NCBI RefSeq assembly: GCF_900120125.1
Contig: NZ_LT635546.1
Coordinates: 361,228-425,227, forward strand
Length of the DNA stretch: 64,000 bases
Source: Gemella massiliensis
Lineage (GTDB): Bacteria; Bacillota; Bacilli; Staphylococcales; Gemellaceae
Reading direction: 5' to 3'
Shown here: one piece after another, positions 1-7,328 of the stretch
Position numbering within the stretch: position 1 is the stretch's first letter
How the letters are laid out: each line of letters begins with the position of its first letter
Notes under the pieces: generated by a model
What the model was told of the DNA's origin: nothing
The model's input: only the letters and a program-made list of their open reading frames with translations
Database searches by the model: none
Program-made: the position numbers and the translations under genes

Positions 1-222
1 GATGAAAATGATGTTATGGCAGGGCATGGTGCTTCTCTTGGAAGAATTGATGAGGAACAACTTTACTATTTGCAAAGTAGAGGATTATCAAAAAAAGAAT
101 CAAGTAGATTATTAGTTCATGGTTTTTTGTCACCGGTTATATCAGAACTAACAGTTAATTTTATCAAAGAAATGGCAACTGTACTTATCGATGAAAAAAT
201 AAATAATAATGAGAGTGAATAG
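1..222 (+). CDS. sufD: SufD, C-terminal fragment (Fe-S scaffold complex)
   Basis: Open from the first base in the frame that ends at the TAG at 220-222; the gene begins upstream of the window. The visible 73 residues carry the SufB/SufD C-terminal signature: an HGAS-x-GRIDEEQL segment, then YYLQSRGL, then a helical tail. SufB at 1907-3304 has the same element ([21 protein letters not shown]). SufD is the partner of SufB in the SufBC2D scaffold that assembles Fe-S clusters in the cytoplasm. SufS follows after 6 bases, so this is the suf operon in the Firmicute order with sufC expected just upstream. The function of the fragment is secure from the motif and the context. Confidence 0.93.
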   Translation, partial: DENDVMAGHGASLGRIDEEQLYYLQSRGLSKKESSRLLVHGFLSPVISELTVNFIKEMATVLIDEKINNNESE

Positions 223-228
223 TATAAT

Positions 229-1458
229 ATGGAAAAATTCAGCAGTGTTAGGGAAGATTTCCCTATTTTAAAGCGAAAAATTGGAGATAATAAGTTAGTA
301 TTTTTTGATAATGGTGCAACTACTCAAAAACCTATTCAGGTAATAGATGCTATAACAAATTATTATAAAAATTATAACTCAAATATTCATCGTTCGGTTT
401 ATACTTTAGGTGATGAATCAGAGAAAATTTATATGGAGTCAAAAGAACTCGTAAAAAATTTTATTAATGCTGAAAGTTATGAGGAAATAATCTATACAAG
501 TGGGACTACTGAGGGCTTAAACTTTGTTGCAAGAATGGTAGAACAAGAGTTAAACAGTGGTGATGAGATAATTCTTAGCTATATGGAACATCATGCTAAT
601 ATTGTACCGTGGCAACAACTTGCTAAACGAAAAAATCTTGTATTAAAGTATCTTGAACTAGATGAAAAAGGTAGAATAAGCATAAATCAACTGCAAGATT
701 ACATTACTGCTAAAACTAAGGTTGTTTCCCTTTGTCACGCTTCTAATGTATTAGGTAATATTAATCCTGTTTATAAAATAGGGGAATTGTTAAAAGATAA
801 AGATATTTATTTTATAGTAGATGCGGCACAATCGGCACCACACTTAACACTTGATGTTCAGAAAATGAACTGTGATTTTTTGACGTTTAGTGCTCATAAA
901 ATGTGCGGTCCTACCGGAATAGGGGTGCTTTATGGGAAAAAAGCATTATTAGAAAAATTTGATCCTGTTGAATTTGGTGGCGGTATGATTGGTATTGTTG
1001 AAGAACGTTCTGCGACATGGGCAGTTTTACCGGATAAGTTTGAAGCGGGAACGCCGTTATTAGCACAAGCTGCCGGTCTTGGTGCTACGATAAAATATTT
1101 AACTAATCTTAATTTAGAAAATATAGAAAAATATACTAAGGAATTGACTAAGTACCTTTATGATGAACTTTCTAAAATTGAAGATATAGATATATATGGT
1201 ACTGATAATATTAATGAGAAAGTATCATTGATTTCATTCAATTTAAGGGGTGTCCATCCACATGATTTAACGAGTTTCTTGGACGAAAAAGGTATATGTA
1301 TTCGTGCAGGACATCAATGTACCCAGTTGTTATTACAAAAATTAGGTGTTTACTCTGTTGCCAGAGTTAGTTTGTATTTTTATAATACAAAAGAGGAAGT
1401 TGATTTCTTTATTAAAACATTAAAAGAAACGAAGGAATTTTTTGATAATGAGTTTTAG
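229..1458 (+). CDS. sufS: Cysteine desulfurase SufS
   Basis: PLP enzyme that removes sulfur from cysteine as an enzyme persulfide and passes it to SufU. It has 409 residues, the usual length. The PLP lysine is K224 in TFSAHKMCGPTG, the cofactor-stacking histidine lies in the MEHHANIVPW segment (residues 119-128), and the catalytic cysteine is C364 in RAGHQCTQ. The RAGH-x-C context marks a group II (SufS) desulfurase rather than an IscS. The start is an ATG 6 bases after the sufD stop, preceded by GAGAGTG. The 3' end overlaps sufU, which points to coupled translation of the enzyme and its sulfur acceptor. Confidence 0.96.
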   Translation: MEKFSSVREDFPILKRKIGDNKLVFFDNGATTQKPIQVIDAITNYYKNYNSNIHRSVYTLGDESEKIYMESKELVKNFINAESYEEIIYTSGTTEGLNFVARMVEQELNSGDEIILSYMEHHANIVPWQQLAKRKNLVLKYLELDEKGRISINQLQDYITAKTKVVSLCHASNVLGNINPVYKIGELLKDKDIYFIVDAAQSAPHLTLDVQKMNCDFLTFSAHKMCGPTGIGVLYGKKALLEKFDPVEFGGGMIGIVEERSATWAVLPDKFEAGTPLLAQAAGLGATIKYLTNLNLENIEKYTKELTKYLYDELSKIEDIDIYGTDNINEKVSLISFNLRGVHPHDLTSFLDEKGICIRAGHQCTQLLLQKLGVYSVARVSLYFYNTKEEVDFFIKTLKETKEFFDNEF

Positions 1459-1882
1459 TGATTTAAAAGATTTATATAAACAAGTGATCTTGGATCACAG
1501 TAAGCACCCACGTAATTATGGAGTGATAGAGGATAGTTACAAATTGGAAATGCTCAATCCTTCGTGTGGTGACAAGATTACCGTCAGTATGTGTATTGAA
1601 AATAATATTATAACTGATATTAAATTTATTGGGACAGGTTGTTCTATTTCTCTTGCTTCTGCTTCCATGTTAACAGAAGAATTAAAAGGTCTTAGTGTAG
1701 AAAAGGCTAATGAAAAAATAAAAGATTTTTTAAATATGATTATGGGTATGGAGTATAATGCCGATAATCTTGAAGACAGTATTTCTTTAGAAAATATTTC
1801 AAAATTACCGGCACGTGTTAAATGTGCTACATTGGCATGGAAGATTACAGAAAAAATATTAGAAGAAAATAGAGATAGTTAA
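1448..1882 (+). CDS. sufU: Sulfur-relay/scaffold protein SufU
   Basis: SufU receives persulfide sulfur from SufS and stimulates it; it is a zinc protein related to IscU. From the ATG at 1448 it has 144 residues. The three zinc-ligand cysteines are C40 (NPSCGD), C65 (GTGCSIS) and C126 (VKCATLAW), and the conserved aspartate follows C40 at position 42. The insertion between C65 and C126 that distinguishes SufU from IscU is present. An in-frame TTG at 1442 would add two residues; the ATG with AAGGAA about 12 bases upstream is preferred. It overlaps the end of sufS by 11 bases. Confidence 0.95.
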   Translation: MSFSDLKDLYKQVILDHSKHPRNYGVIEDSYKLEMLNPSCGDKITVSMCIENNIITDIKFIGTGCSISLASASMLTEELKGLSVEKANEKIKDFLNMIMGMEYNADNLEDSISLENISKLPARVKCATLAWKITEKILEENRDS

Positions 1883-1906
1883 AGTGTAGAAAAAGGAGTG
1901 AGTGCA

Positions 1907-3304
1907 TTGAGTAAAAACGAAGAAATGTTTACCGATTATCAGTATGGATTTTCTGATGTTGATGTTTCAATATTTAAAACTGAAAAAGGTTTAACGAAAG
2001 AAATAGTTGAAACTATTTCAAAAAGAAAAAAAGAACCGGACTGGATGTTGGACTTTAGGTTGCATGCTTTGAAAGAATTTTATAGAATGCCAATGCCTAC
2101 ATGGGGTGGAGATTTATCCGAAATTGATTTTGAAGATTTAACCTATTATGTAAAACCATCTGAAAAAACAGAACGTTCTTGGGATGAAGTACCGACAGAA
2201 ATCAAAAATACATTCGAAAAACTTGGTATTCCGGAAGCGGAGCAAAAATATCTTGCCGGTGTATCGGCACAATATGAATCAGAAGTTGTTTATCATAATA
2301 TGCACAAAAAATTTGAAGAGTTGGGAATTATTTTTGAAGATACCGATACGGCACTAAAAAATCACGAAGAAATATTCAAACAATATTTTTCAAAAGCCGT
2401 GGATTATAACGATAATAAATTTGCAGCTTTAAATTCAGCAGTTTGGTCAGGCGGTTCATTTATTTATTGTCCTAAAAATGTTTCTATAGATGCACCATTA
2501 CAGGCATATTTTAGAATTAATAGTGAAAAGATGGGACAGTTCGAACGTACATTAATCATTATTGAGGAAAATTCTTCTGTACATTATGTAGAAGGTTGTA
2601 CAGCACCAACTTATTCTGCAAGTTCATTGCATGCAGCGGTTGTAGAGATATTTATTAAACCTAATGCACGTTTTAGATATACAACTATTCAAAACTGGTC
2701 AACAAATGTATATAATTTGGTAACAAAACGTGCTATCGTTGAACAAAACGGAACAATGGAATGGGTTGATGGAAATCTCGGCTCTAAGCTAACTATGAAA
2801 TATCCGGCATGTGTTCTAGTTGGAGAAGGTGCCAGCGGTAGTACATTGTCGATTGCTATGGCGAGTGAGGGACAGGTGCTTGATGCGGGTTCTAAGATGA
2901 TACATTTAGCACCAAGGACATCTTCTACGGTAGTATCTAAATCAATGTCACGTCGTGGCGGTAAAGTAAACTATCGTGGTTGGATACACTTTGGTAAAGA
3001 TTCTGAAGGCTCACGTTCTAATATTGAATGTGATACGTTGATTTTAGATGAGTATTCAACATCTGATACTATTCCGTATAATATTATTCAAAATTCTAAT
3101 GTATCATTAGAACATGAAGCCAAAGTATCAAAAGTTTCAGAGGAACAACTATTTTATTTAATGAGTCGAGGGCTAGATGAAGCACAAGCAACAGAGATGA
3201 TTGTTATGGGATTTATCGAACCATTTACAAAAGAATTACCTATGGAATATGCAGTTGAATTAAATAGATTAATTTCATTTGAAATGGAAGGCTCAATCGG
3301 TTAA
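1907..3304 (+). CDS. sufB: Fe-S cluster assembly scaffold SufB
   Basis: Core scaffold subunit of SufBC2D, on which clusters are built with SufC ATP hydrolysis. The 465 residues follow the Firmicute SufB pattern throughout: [12 protein letters not shown] near the start, [21 protein letters not shown], the beta-helix core, and the C-terminal motif [19 protein letters not shown] followed by [17 protein letters not shown]. Start choice: a GTG at 1898 is in frame but sits inside the Shine-Dalgarno sequence itself (AAAAGGAG at 1891-1898). The TTG at 1907 is 8 bases from that site and gives the normal N-terminus, so TTG is preferred. Last gene of the suf operon; no terminator lies directly after it. 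Confidence 0.95.
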   Translation: MSKNEEMFTDYQYGFSDVDVSIFKTEKGLTKEIVETISKRKKEPDWMLDFRLHALKEFYRMPMPTWGGDLSEIDFEDLTYYVKPSEKTERSWDEVPTEIKNTFEKLGIPEAEQKYLAGVSAQYESEVVYHNMHKKFEELGIIFEDTDTALKNHEEIFKQYFSKAVDYNDNKFAALNSAVWSGGSFIYCPKNVSIDAPLQAYFRINSEKMGQFERTLIIIEENSSVHYVEGCTAPTYSASSLHAAVVEIFIKPNARFRYTTIQNWSTNVYNLVTKRAIVEQNGTMEWVDGNLGSKLTMKYPACVLVGEGASGSTLSIAMASEGQVLDAGSKMIHLAPRTSSTVVSKSMSRRGGKVNYRGWIHFGKDSEGSRSNIECDTLILDEYSTSDTIPYNIIQNSNVSLEHEAKVSKVSEEQLFYLMSRGLDEAQATEMIVMGFIEPFTKELPMEYAVELNRLISFEMEGSIG

Positions 3305-3363
3305 TAATATGGTTATATAATAAATTTCAAAGAATTAAGATGTAAGACAAATAAGTTAATTAA

Positions 3364-3432
3364 GCTCTATGTTAAATAGTGGAGATAGAGAAAATTAGCC
3401 TCTGCAAAATGAGGCTCTGTGTCAAATACGGG
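3364..3432. repeat. Imperfect direct repeat with hairpin; possible IS-end remnant
   Basis: In the 386-base gap after sufB two 19-base words, 3364-3382 and 3414-3432, match at 15 of 19 positions (GCTCT-x-TGT-x-AAATA). Between them a 6-bp stem (AGCCTC at 3397-3402, GAGGCT at 3411-3416) abuts the second copy. Words of the type GGCTCT-TGTCAAAT recall, from memory, the terminal inverted repeats of ISL3-family elements in low-GC Firmicutes. There is no transposase reading frame here. At most it is a worn terminal fragment or a MITE-like relic. Apart from this repeat, a terminator and a promoter, the gap holds nothing recognisable. Confidence 0.35.
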
Positions 3433-3452
3433 CATGAGAAAAAAATAAAGAT

Positions 3453-3487
3453 AAAATGCTAAGTAACATTGTGTTGCTTGGCATTTT
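3453..3487 (+). terminator. Rho-independent terminator after the suf region
   Basis: The arms AATGCTAAGTAACA (from 3455) and TGTTGCTTGGCATT pair over 14 bp with two wobbles and a TTG loop, and run straight into a T tract (3483-3487). It lies about 150 bases after the sufB stop, beyond the repeat, and ends the upstream transcription unit. Confidence 0.85.
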
Positions 3488-3629
3488 TCAAATCACTCTT
3501 AAAAGAAATATTATTTTTATACTCAGAAACAAATAATCTGAAAACAACTAAAATGCGTAATCTAAAATTATTAGTTTCACATCTATTGTAACACTGCAAT
3601 AGTCAAAATATTTGATTGTAATAATCATT

Positions 3630-3659
3630 TTGTTTTTTAAGATATTGTGATATTATAAT
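3630..3659 (+). promoter_or_regulatory. Sigma-A promoter for the Asn/Tyr-rich membrane protein gene
   Basis: TTGTTT (3630-3635), an 18-base spacer, then TATAAT (3654-3659), 31 bases before the ATG at 3691. A TAGGAG Shine-Dalgarno lies between. Both boxes are near consensus, but in such AT-rich DNA chance matches are common. Confidence 0.5.
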
Positions 3660-3690
3660 ATTAAACAATGATTTTAGGAGAAATATAGTT

Positions 3691-4677
3691 ATGAATAAAA
3701 ATAATAAAGAACAATATAATAATGTAAATAATTATTCTGAATACAATCAGGATAATTATCAAAATCAAAATTTTAATGATGAAAATTATCAATATGATCA
3801 ATTTGGGAATTATAATACTGACTATCAGCATAATAAATTTAATAATGAACAATTCCAAGAAAATTATACAGATATACATCAAAATAACTATAATAACTTT
3901 AATGAAGAATATTACAAAGAAAAGCCTAAAAAGAAGAAAGGATTAATCACTTTTATTAGTGTAGTGATAATTTTAGTTTTAGGAGTTGGTGGTGTTTTCG
4001 GTTATAATTATTTTGTAAAAAATAAAACCATTACTGTTAATATGTCACAATATGATATTGAATTTGTTCCTTTTGGGACTGATGGAGACGGGAAACCGGA
4101 AGTGGATATAAAAAATATACCAACAGTAAATACAGATAGCGAAGATGTGAAAAAATTCTTACAAGAACCAACGATAACTTATAATAAAAATGATAATTTA
4201 AAAAATGGAGATAAAGTAGAAGTAATAATATCATTAAGTAAAACTTCTGCACAGGCAAAACATTTGGTACTTAAAGGGGAGTATAAAAGAACGTTTACTG
4301 TAAGAGGATTGAATGAAAAAACTAAAGAAAAAACAGTAATCGTAGGAGATAATCCATCATTAAGCGGAAAAATAAAAGAAGATCCTTTAATTGATACGAA
4401 AAAATTGTCAAAAGAACAAGTAGCCAAATGGGTAAAAGCATGTTATATAGAAAATAATACAGAATTAACAAATGATGATTTTATTGTTGATGTTTCGCTT
4501 GGAGAAGATAATTTAGTGTATGCTGTTTTAAGTAAAAATCCTAAATCATCTAAATTTAACTCACCTAAAGTGTTGGATCATCGATATAGAATAAATGCAC
4601 ATGGGGAACTGGAAATAAGCTCACGCTTGAAAGATGAGTGGACGATTATAAGTCGTGTATTCAAATATATAGAATAG
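3691..4677 (+). CDS. Membrane-anchored protein with Asn/Tyr/Gln-rich cytoplasmic segment and extracellular domain
   Basis: I do not recognise a named family with certainty. Of 328 residues, about 1-75 are a low-complexity segment dominated by Asn, Tyr, Gln, Asp and Glu. A KPKKKKG patch (79-84) follows, then one transmembrane helix (about 85-108), then an extracytoplasmic part of about 220 residues. The patch makes the N-terminus cytoplasmic by the positive-inside rule. The outer part contains VPFGTDGDGKPEVD, NLKNGDKVEV and a TFTVRGL segment. This resembles, from memory, beta-rich extracellular domains of uncharacterised Firmicute membrane proteins that often follow a zinc ribbon; no zinc ribbon is present here. 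It has its own promoter and a TAGGAG site 11 bases before the ATG, and stands alone before ackA. PrkC (45516-47363) has a similar Asn/Tyr-rich juxtamembrane stretch. Confidence 0.8.
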   Translation: MNKNNKEQYNNVNNYSEYNQDNYQNQNFNDENYQYDQFGNYNTDYQHNKFNNEQFQENYTDIHQNNYNNFNEEYYKEKPKKKKGLITFISVVIILVLGVGGVFGYNYFVKNKTITVNMSQYDIEFVPFGTDGDGKPEVDIKNIPTVNTDSEDVKKFLQEPTITYNKNDNLKNGDKVEVIISLSKTSAQAKHLVLKGEYKRTFTVRGLNEKTKEKTVIVGDNPSLSGKIKEDPLIDTKKLSKEQVAKWVKACYIENNTELTNDDFIVDVSLGEDNLVYAVLSKNPKSSKFNSPKVLDHRYRINAHGELEISSRLKDEWTIISRVFKYIE

Positions 4678-4784
4678 CGTAAAAATTTAACGGTAAAATA
4701 AATAAAGGTGGGAAGCCTATCATAAAATATAATTATCTTCTTACTTATCCGTATCGTTATTTTGTAAAATTTTTTAAATAGCAC

Positions 4785-4813
4785 TTGTAATTGTAAGCGA
4801 TTAGTGAGATAAT
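4785..4813 (+). promoter_or_regulatory. Probable ackA promoter with embedded cre site
   Basis: TTGTAA (4785-4790), 17 bases, GATAAT (4808-4813), followed by AAGAGGAG and the ackA ATG at 4858. A second TATAAT lies at 4820-4825 but has no good -35 partner. Confidence 0.55.
4791..4805 (+). promoter_or_regulatory. Putative CcpA-binding cre site upstream of ackA
   Basis: TTGTAAGCGATTAGT fits the cre consensus WTGNAANCGNWNNCW at every fixed position but one (G for C near the end). CcpA control of ackA is established in Bacillus subtilis, where the cre lies upstream of the promoter and activates. Here it falls in the spacer between the proposed -35 and -10 boxes, a place that would predict repression. 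Confidence 0.55.
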
Positions 4814-4857
4814 ATTTAATATAATGTAAAACAACAATTAAGAGGAGATAGGCACTT

Positions 4858-6042
4858 ATGACAAAGATATTAGCTATAAATTCGGGGAGTTCATCTCTTA
4901 AATTTCAATTATTTGAAATGCCTGAAGAAAAAGTTATTACCAAAGGATTAGTAGAAAGAATAGGAATTGAAAATAGTATCTTTACTATTGAGTTTAACGG
5001 AGAGAAAGATAAACAAATATTGGATATTCCTAATCATGATACAGCTATAGAAATGTTGCTGGAAAAATTAATATCGAAAGGGATAGTAAAAGATGTAAAA
5101 GAGATTGAAGGTGTAGGACACCGTGTTGTACATGGTGGAGAATTCTATGATTCATCTGTACTAGTAACTGATGAAGAACTGGCTAAAGTTGATTCAATTG
5201 AAGATTTAGCACCTTTACACAATCCGGCAAATATTAAAGGTGTACGCTCATTCCAAAAAGAATTACCGGGAGTTCCAAATGTATTAACATTTGATACAGC
5301 GTTCCACCAAAGTATGCCAAAATCTACTTACATGTATGCAGTACCTAGAGAGTTTTATGAAAAATATGGCGTTCGTAAATATGGGGCTCATGGAACAAGC
5401 CATAGATATATTGGACAAAAAGTTGCTGAAATTTTAGGTAAAGATCCTAAAGAATTAAAAACTATTTCTTGTCATATAGGAAACGGGGCATCAATCTGTG
5501 CTATTAAAAATGGTAAATCATTTGATACTTCTATGGGATTCACACCGCTTTCAGGCTTGGTTATGGGAACTAGAACAGGAGATATAGATCCGGCGACAAT
5601 ACCTTATATTGCACAAAAAACCGGTCTTTCATTAGAGGAAATCGTTCATATTTTCAATTTTGAATCAGGACTTAAAGGTGTTTCAGCTATCTCATCTGAT
5701 TTACGTGACGTAGAGGTTGCAAGAGATACTGATCCGCACGCAGCAGAAGCTATTGATGTATATATTACAAGAATTAAAGAATATATTGGGGCATATGCAG
5801 CAGCGATGAATGGTGTCGATGCTATCGTCTTTACCGCAGGTGTTGGAGAAAACGCAGCTTGGGTACGTGAAGAAGTTCTTGAGGGCGTATCATTCTTAGG
5901 GGTTGAGGTTGATAAAGAGAAAAACGGCGTACGTGGTAAAGTCGCAGAGATTTCTACACCGAATTCTAAAGTAAAAGCATTTGTTATTCCAACAGATGAA
6001 GAAGTAATGATTGCTAGAGACACTTATAACTTATCTAAATAA
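4858..6042 (+). CDS. ackA: Acetate kinase
   Basis: Interconverts acetyl-phosphate plus ADP and acetate plus ATP, the last, ATP-yielding step of acetate fermentation. The 394 residues show the ASKHA-fold signatures: INSGSSSLK at the N-terminus (N8), the substrate arginine R89 in GHRVVHGGE, D146 in FDTAFHQSMP, H178 in GAHGTSHRY, the phosphate loop CHIGNGAS, R238 in GTRTGDID, and AGVGENA. Pta is not in this window. The gene stands alone between its own promoter and a strong terminator, with a cre-like site upstream. The ATG is preceded by AAGAGGAG. A separate butyrate kinase at 19684-20751 belongs to the same superfamily. Confidence 0.97.
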   Translation: MTKILAINSGSSSLKFQLFEMPEEKVITKGLVERIGIENSIFTIEFNGEKDKQILDIPNHDTAIEMLLEKLISKGIVKDVKEIEGVGHRVVHGGEFYDSSVLVTDEELAKVDSIEDLAPLHNPANIKGVRSFQKELPGVPNVLTFDTAFHQSMPKSTYMYAVPREFYEKYGVRKYGAHGTSHRYIGQKVAEILGKDPKELKTISCHIGNGASICAIKNGKSFDTSMGFTPLSGLVMGTRTGDIDPATIPYIAQKTGLSLEEIVHIFNFESGLKGVSAISSDLRDVEVARDTDPHAAEAIDVYITRIKEYIGAYAAAMNGVDAIVFTAGVGENAAWVREEVLEGVSFLGVEVDKEKNGVRGKVAEISTPNSKVKAFVIPTDEEVMIARDTYNLSK

Positions 6043-6059
6043 ATAGCAAGGATTTTAGT

Positions 6060-6090
6060 AGGCTGGGGCTTCCACTCCGGCCTTTTAATT
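6060..6090 (+). terminator. Rho-independent terminator after ackA
   Basis: Nine-bp GC-rich stem with two wobbles (AGGCTGGGG at 6060-6068 with CTCCGGCCT at 6075-6083), a six-base loop, then TTTTAATTTT. It separates ackA from cca. Confidence 0.85.
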
Positions 6091-6116
6091 TTATAAATGT
6101 GAAAAGCAGGTGAATT

Positions 6117-7286
6117 GTGTTAGAATATAATAATGAATTATTTAAAGAAAAATTTAATACAGCTATTGAAATTCTTAAAACATTTGAAAACAACAACTTT
6201 AAAGCATATTTTGTAGGTGGTTGTGTTAGAGATTATATATTAAAAAAAGAATTTTCGGATATAGATATAACAACTAATGCATTGCCGGAAGAAATAAAAA
6301 CTATTTTCAATAGAACTATTGATACAGGAATCAAGCATGGGACTGTAACAATTTTCCATAAAGGTAATTATTATGAAGTTACAACTTTTAGAACGGAATT
6401 AGACTATACTAATCATCGTTCTCCGGATAAAGTAGAATTTGTTGGCAGTTTAGAAAAGGATTTAGAACGCCGTGATTTTACGATTAATGCAATGGCACTG
6501 GATTCAAGAGGACGACTTTATGATTTTCATAATGGGCTTAGCGATTTGAATTATAAAATCATTAAAACTGTAAATTCCCCAAATGAACGCTTTAATGAAG
6601 ATGCACTTAGAATGTTGCGGGCATTCCGGTTTTCTTCCAAATTAGAATTTAAAATAGAGGATGAAACTTATAATGCTATTGTGAAAAATAGAGAATTAAT
6701 TAAATTTGTTTCTATAGAAAGAGTAGTAGTTGAATTTAAAAAATTATTACATGAAAAAGGTAATAAAAATGCTTTAGAACAACTTATTAATAGCAAAATA
6801 GGCTGTTATATTCCTTTTATTAAATTTGTAAAAGAGTATACTGATTTTGCTAATTTTACTTTTTCTCAAGCATTATATTGGTTAATGTATTTTAATAATA
6901 TAGAGTTATTGGAGTTAAAAAAATTAAAACTTTCCAATAATGAAATAAATAAAATTAAAAAATATAAAAAAATAAAATTGGAATTTGACAAAAAAACTCC
7001 TATTGAAGTAATAATTTATGATTTTGGAAAAGAAGATGTTAAATTCATAGTGGACATATTTAAGATTATGTCAATTGAGAAATTAAATGATATTTCTCTA
7101 CCTATTTTAAACTTTTCTGAAATAGAAATAACATCAAAGGAAATAATAAAAATAATAAATAAAAAACCCGGATCATGGATAAAAGAAGTTAATAGGTTAA
7201 TTGAAGTAAATATTTTATTAAATAATCTACAAAATAGTAATAAAGAGATAATAGATTTTTTATTAAAATTAAAGGATAAAATATAG
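6117..7286 (+). CDS. cca: CCA tRNA nucleotidyltransferase
   Basis: Adds or repairs the 3' CCA of tRNAs. The 389 residues begin with a class II nucleotidyltransferase head: GGCVRD (34-39), the catalytic SDIDITT with D48 and D50, then RRDFTINAMALD and DALRMLRAFRF, the nucleotide-selecting motifs of bacterial CCA enzymes. The C-terminal half is a lysine- and asparagine-rich helical body. The start is a GTG with GCAGGTG about 6 bases upstream; no in-frame ATG fits the conserved N-terminus. The next gene is the DinG homologue, the usual neighbourhood in Bacilli. Confidence 0.94.
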   Translation: MLEYNNELFKEKFNTAIEILKTFENNNFKAYFVGGCVRDYILKKEFSDIDITTNALPEEIKTIFNRTIDTGIKHGTVTIFHKGNYYEVTTFRTELDYTNHRSPDKVEFVGSLEKDLERRDFTINAMALDSRGRLYDFHNGLSDLNYKIIKTVNSPNERFNEDALRMLRAFRFSSKLEFKIEDETYNAIVKNRELIKFVSIERVVVEFKKLLHEKGNKNALEQLINSKIGCYIPFIKFVKEYTDFANFTFSQALYWLMYFNNIELLELKKLKLSNNEINKIKKYKKIKLEFDKKTPIEVIIYDFGKEDVKFIVDIFKIMSIEKLNDISLPILNFSEIEITSKEIIKIINKKPGSWIKEVNRLIEVNILLNNLQNSNKEIIDFLLKLKDKI

Positions 7287-7328
7287 ATAGATAAAATTTA
7301 ATTTTGTAATGAAAGAGAGGTGAGTAAT

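Noticed and set aside
1442-1447. TTG start two codons upstream of sufU
   Set aside because: The ATG at 1448 gives the standard N-terminus (SFSDLKDLYKQ), and no ribosome-binding site favours the TTG.
5646-6023. Minus-strand 125-residue frame antisense to ackA
   Set aside because: Low-complexity Ser/Thr composition produced by reading a highly conserved gene backwards; no start signals.
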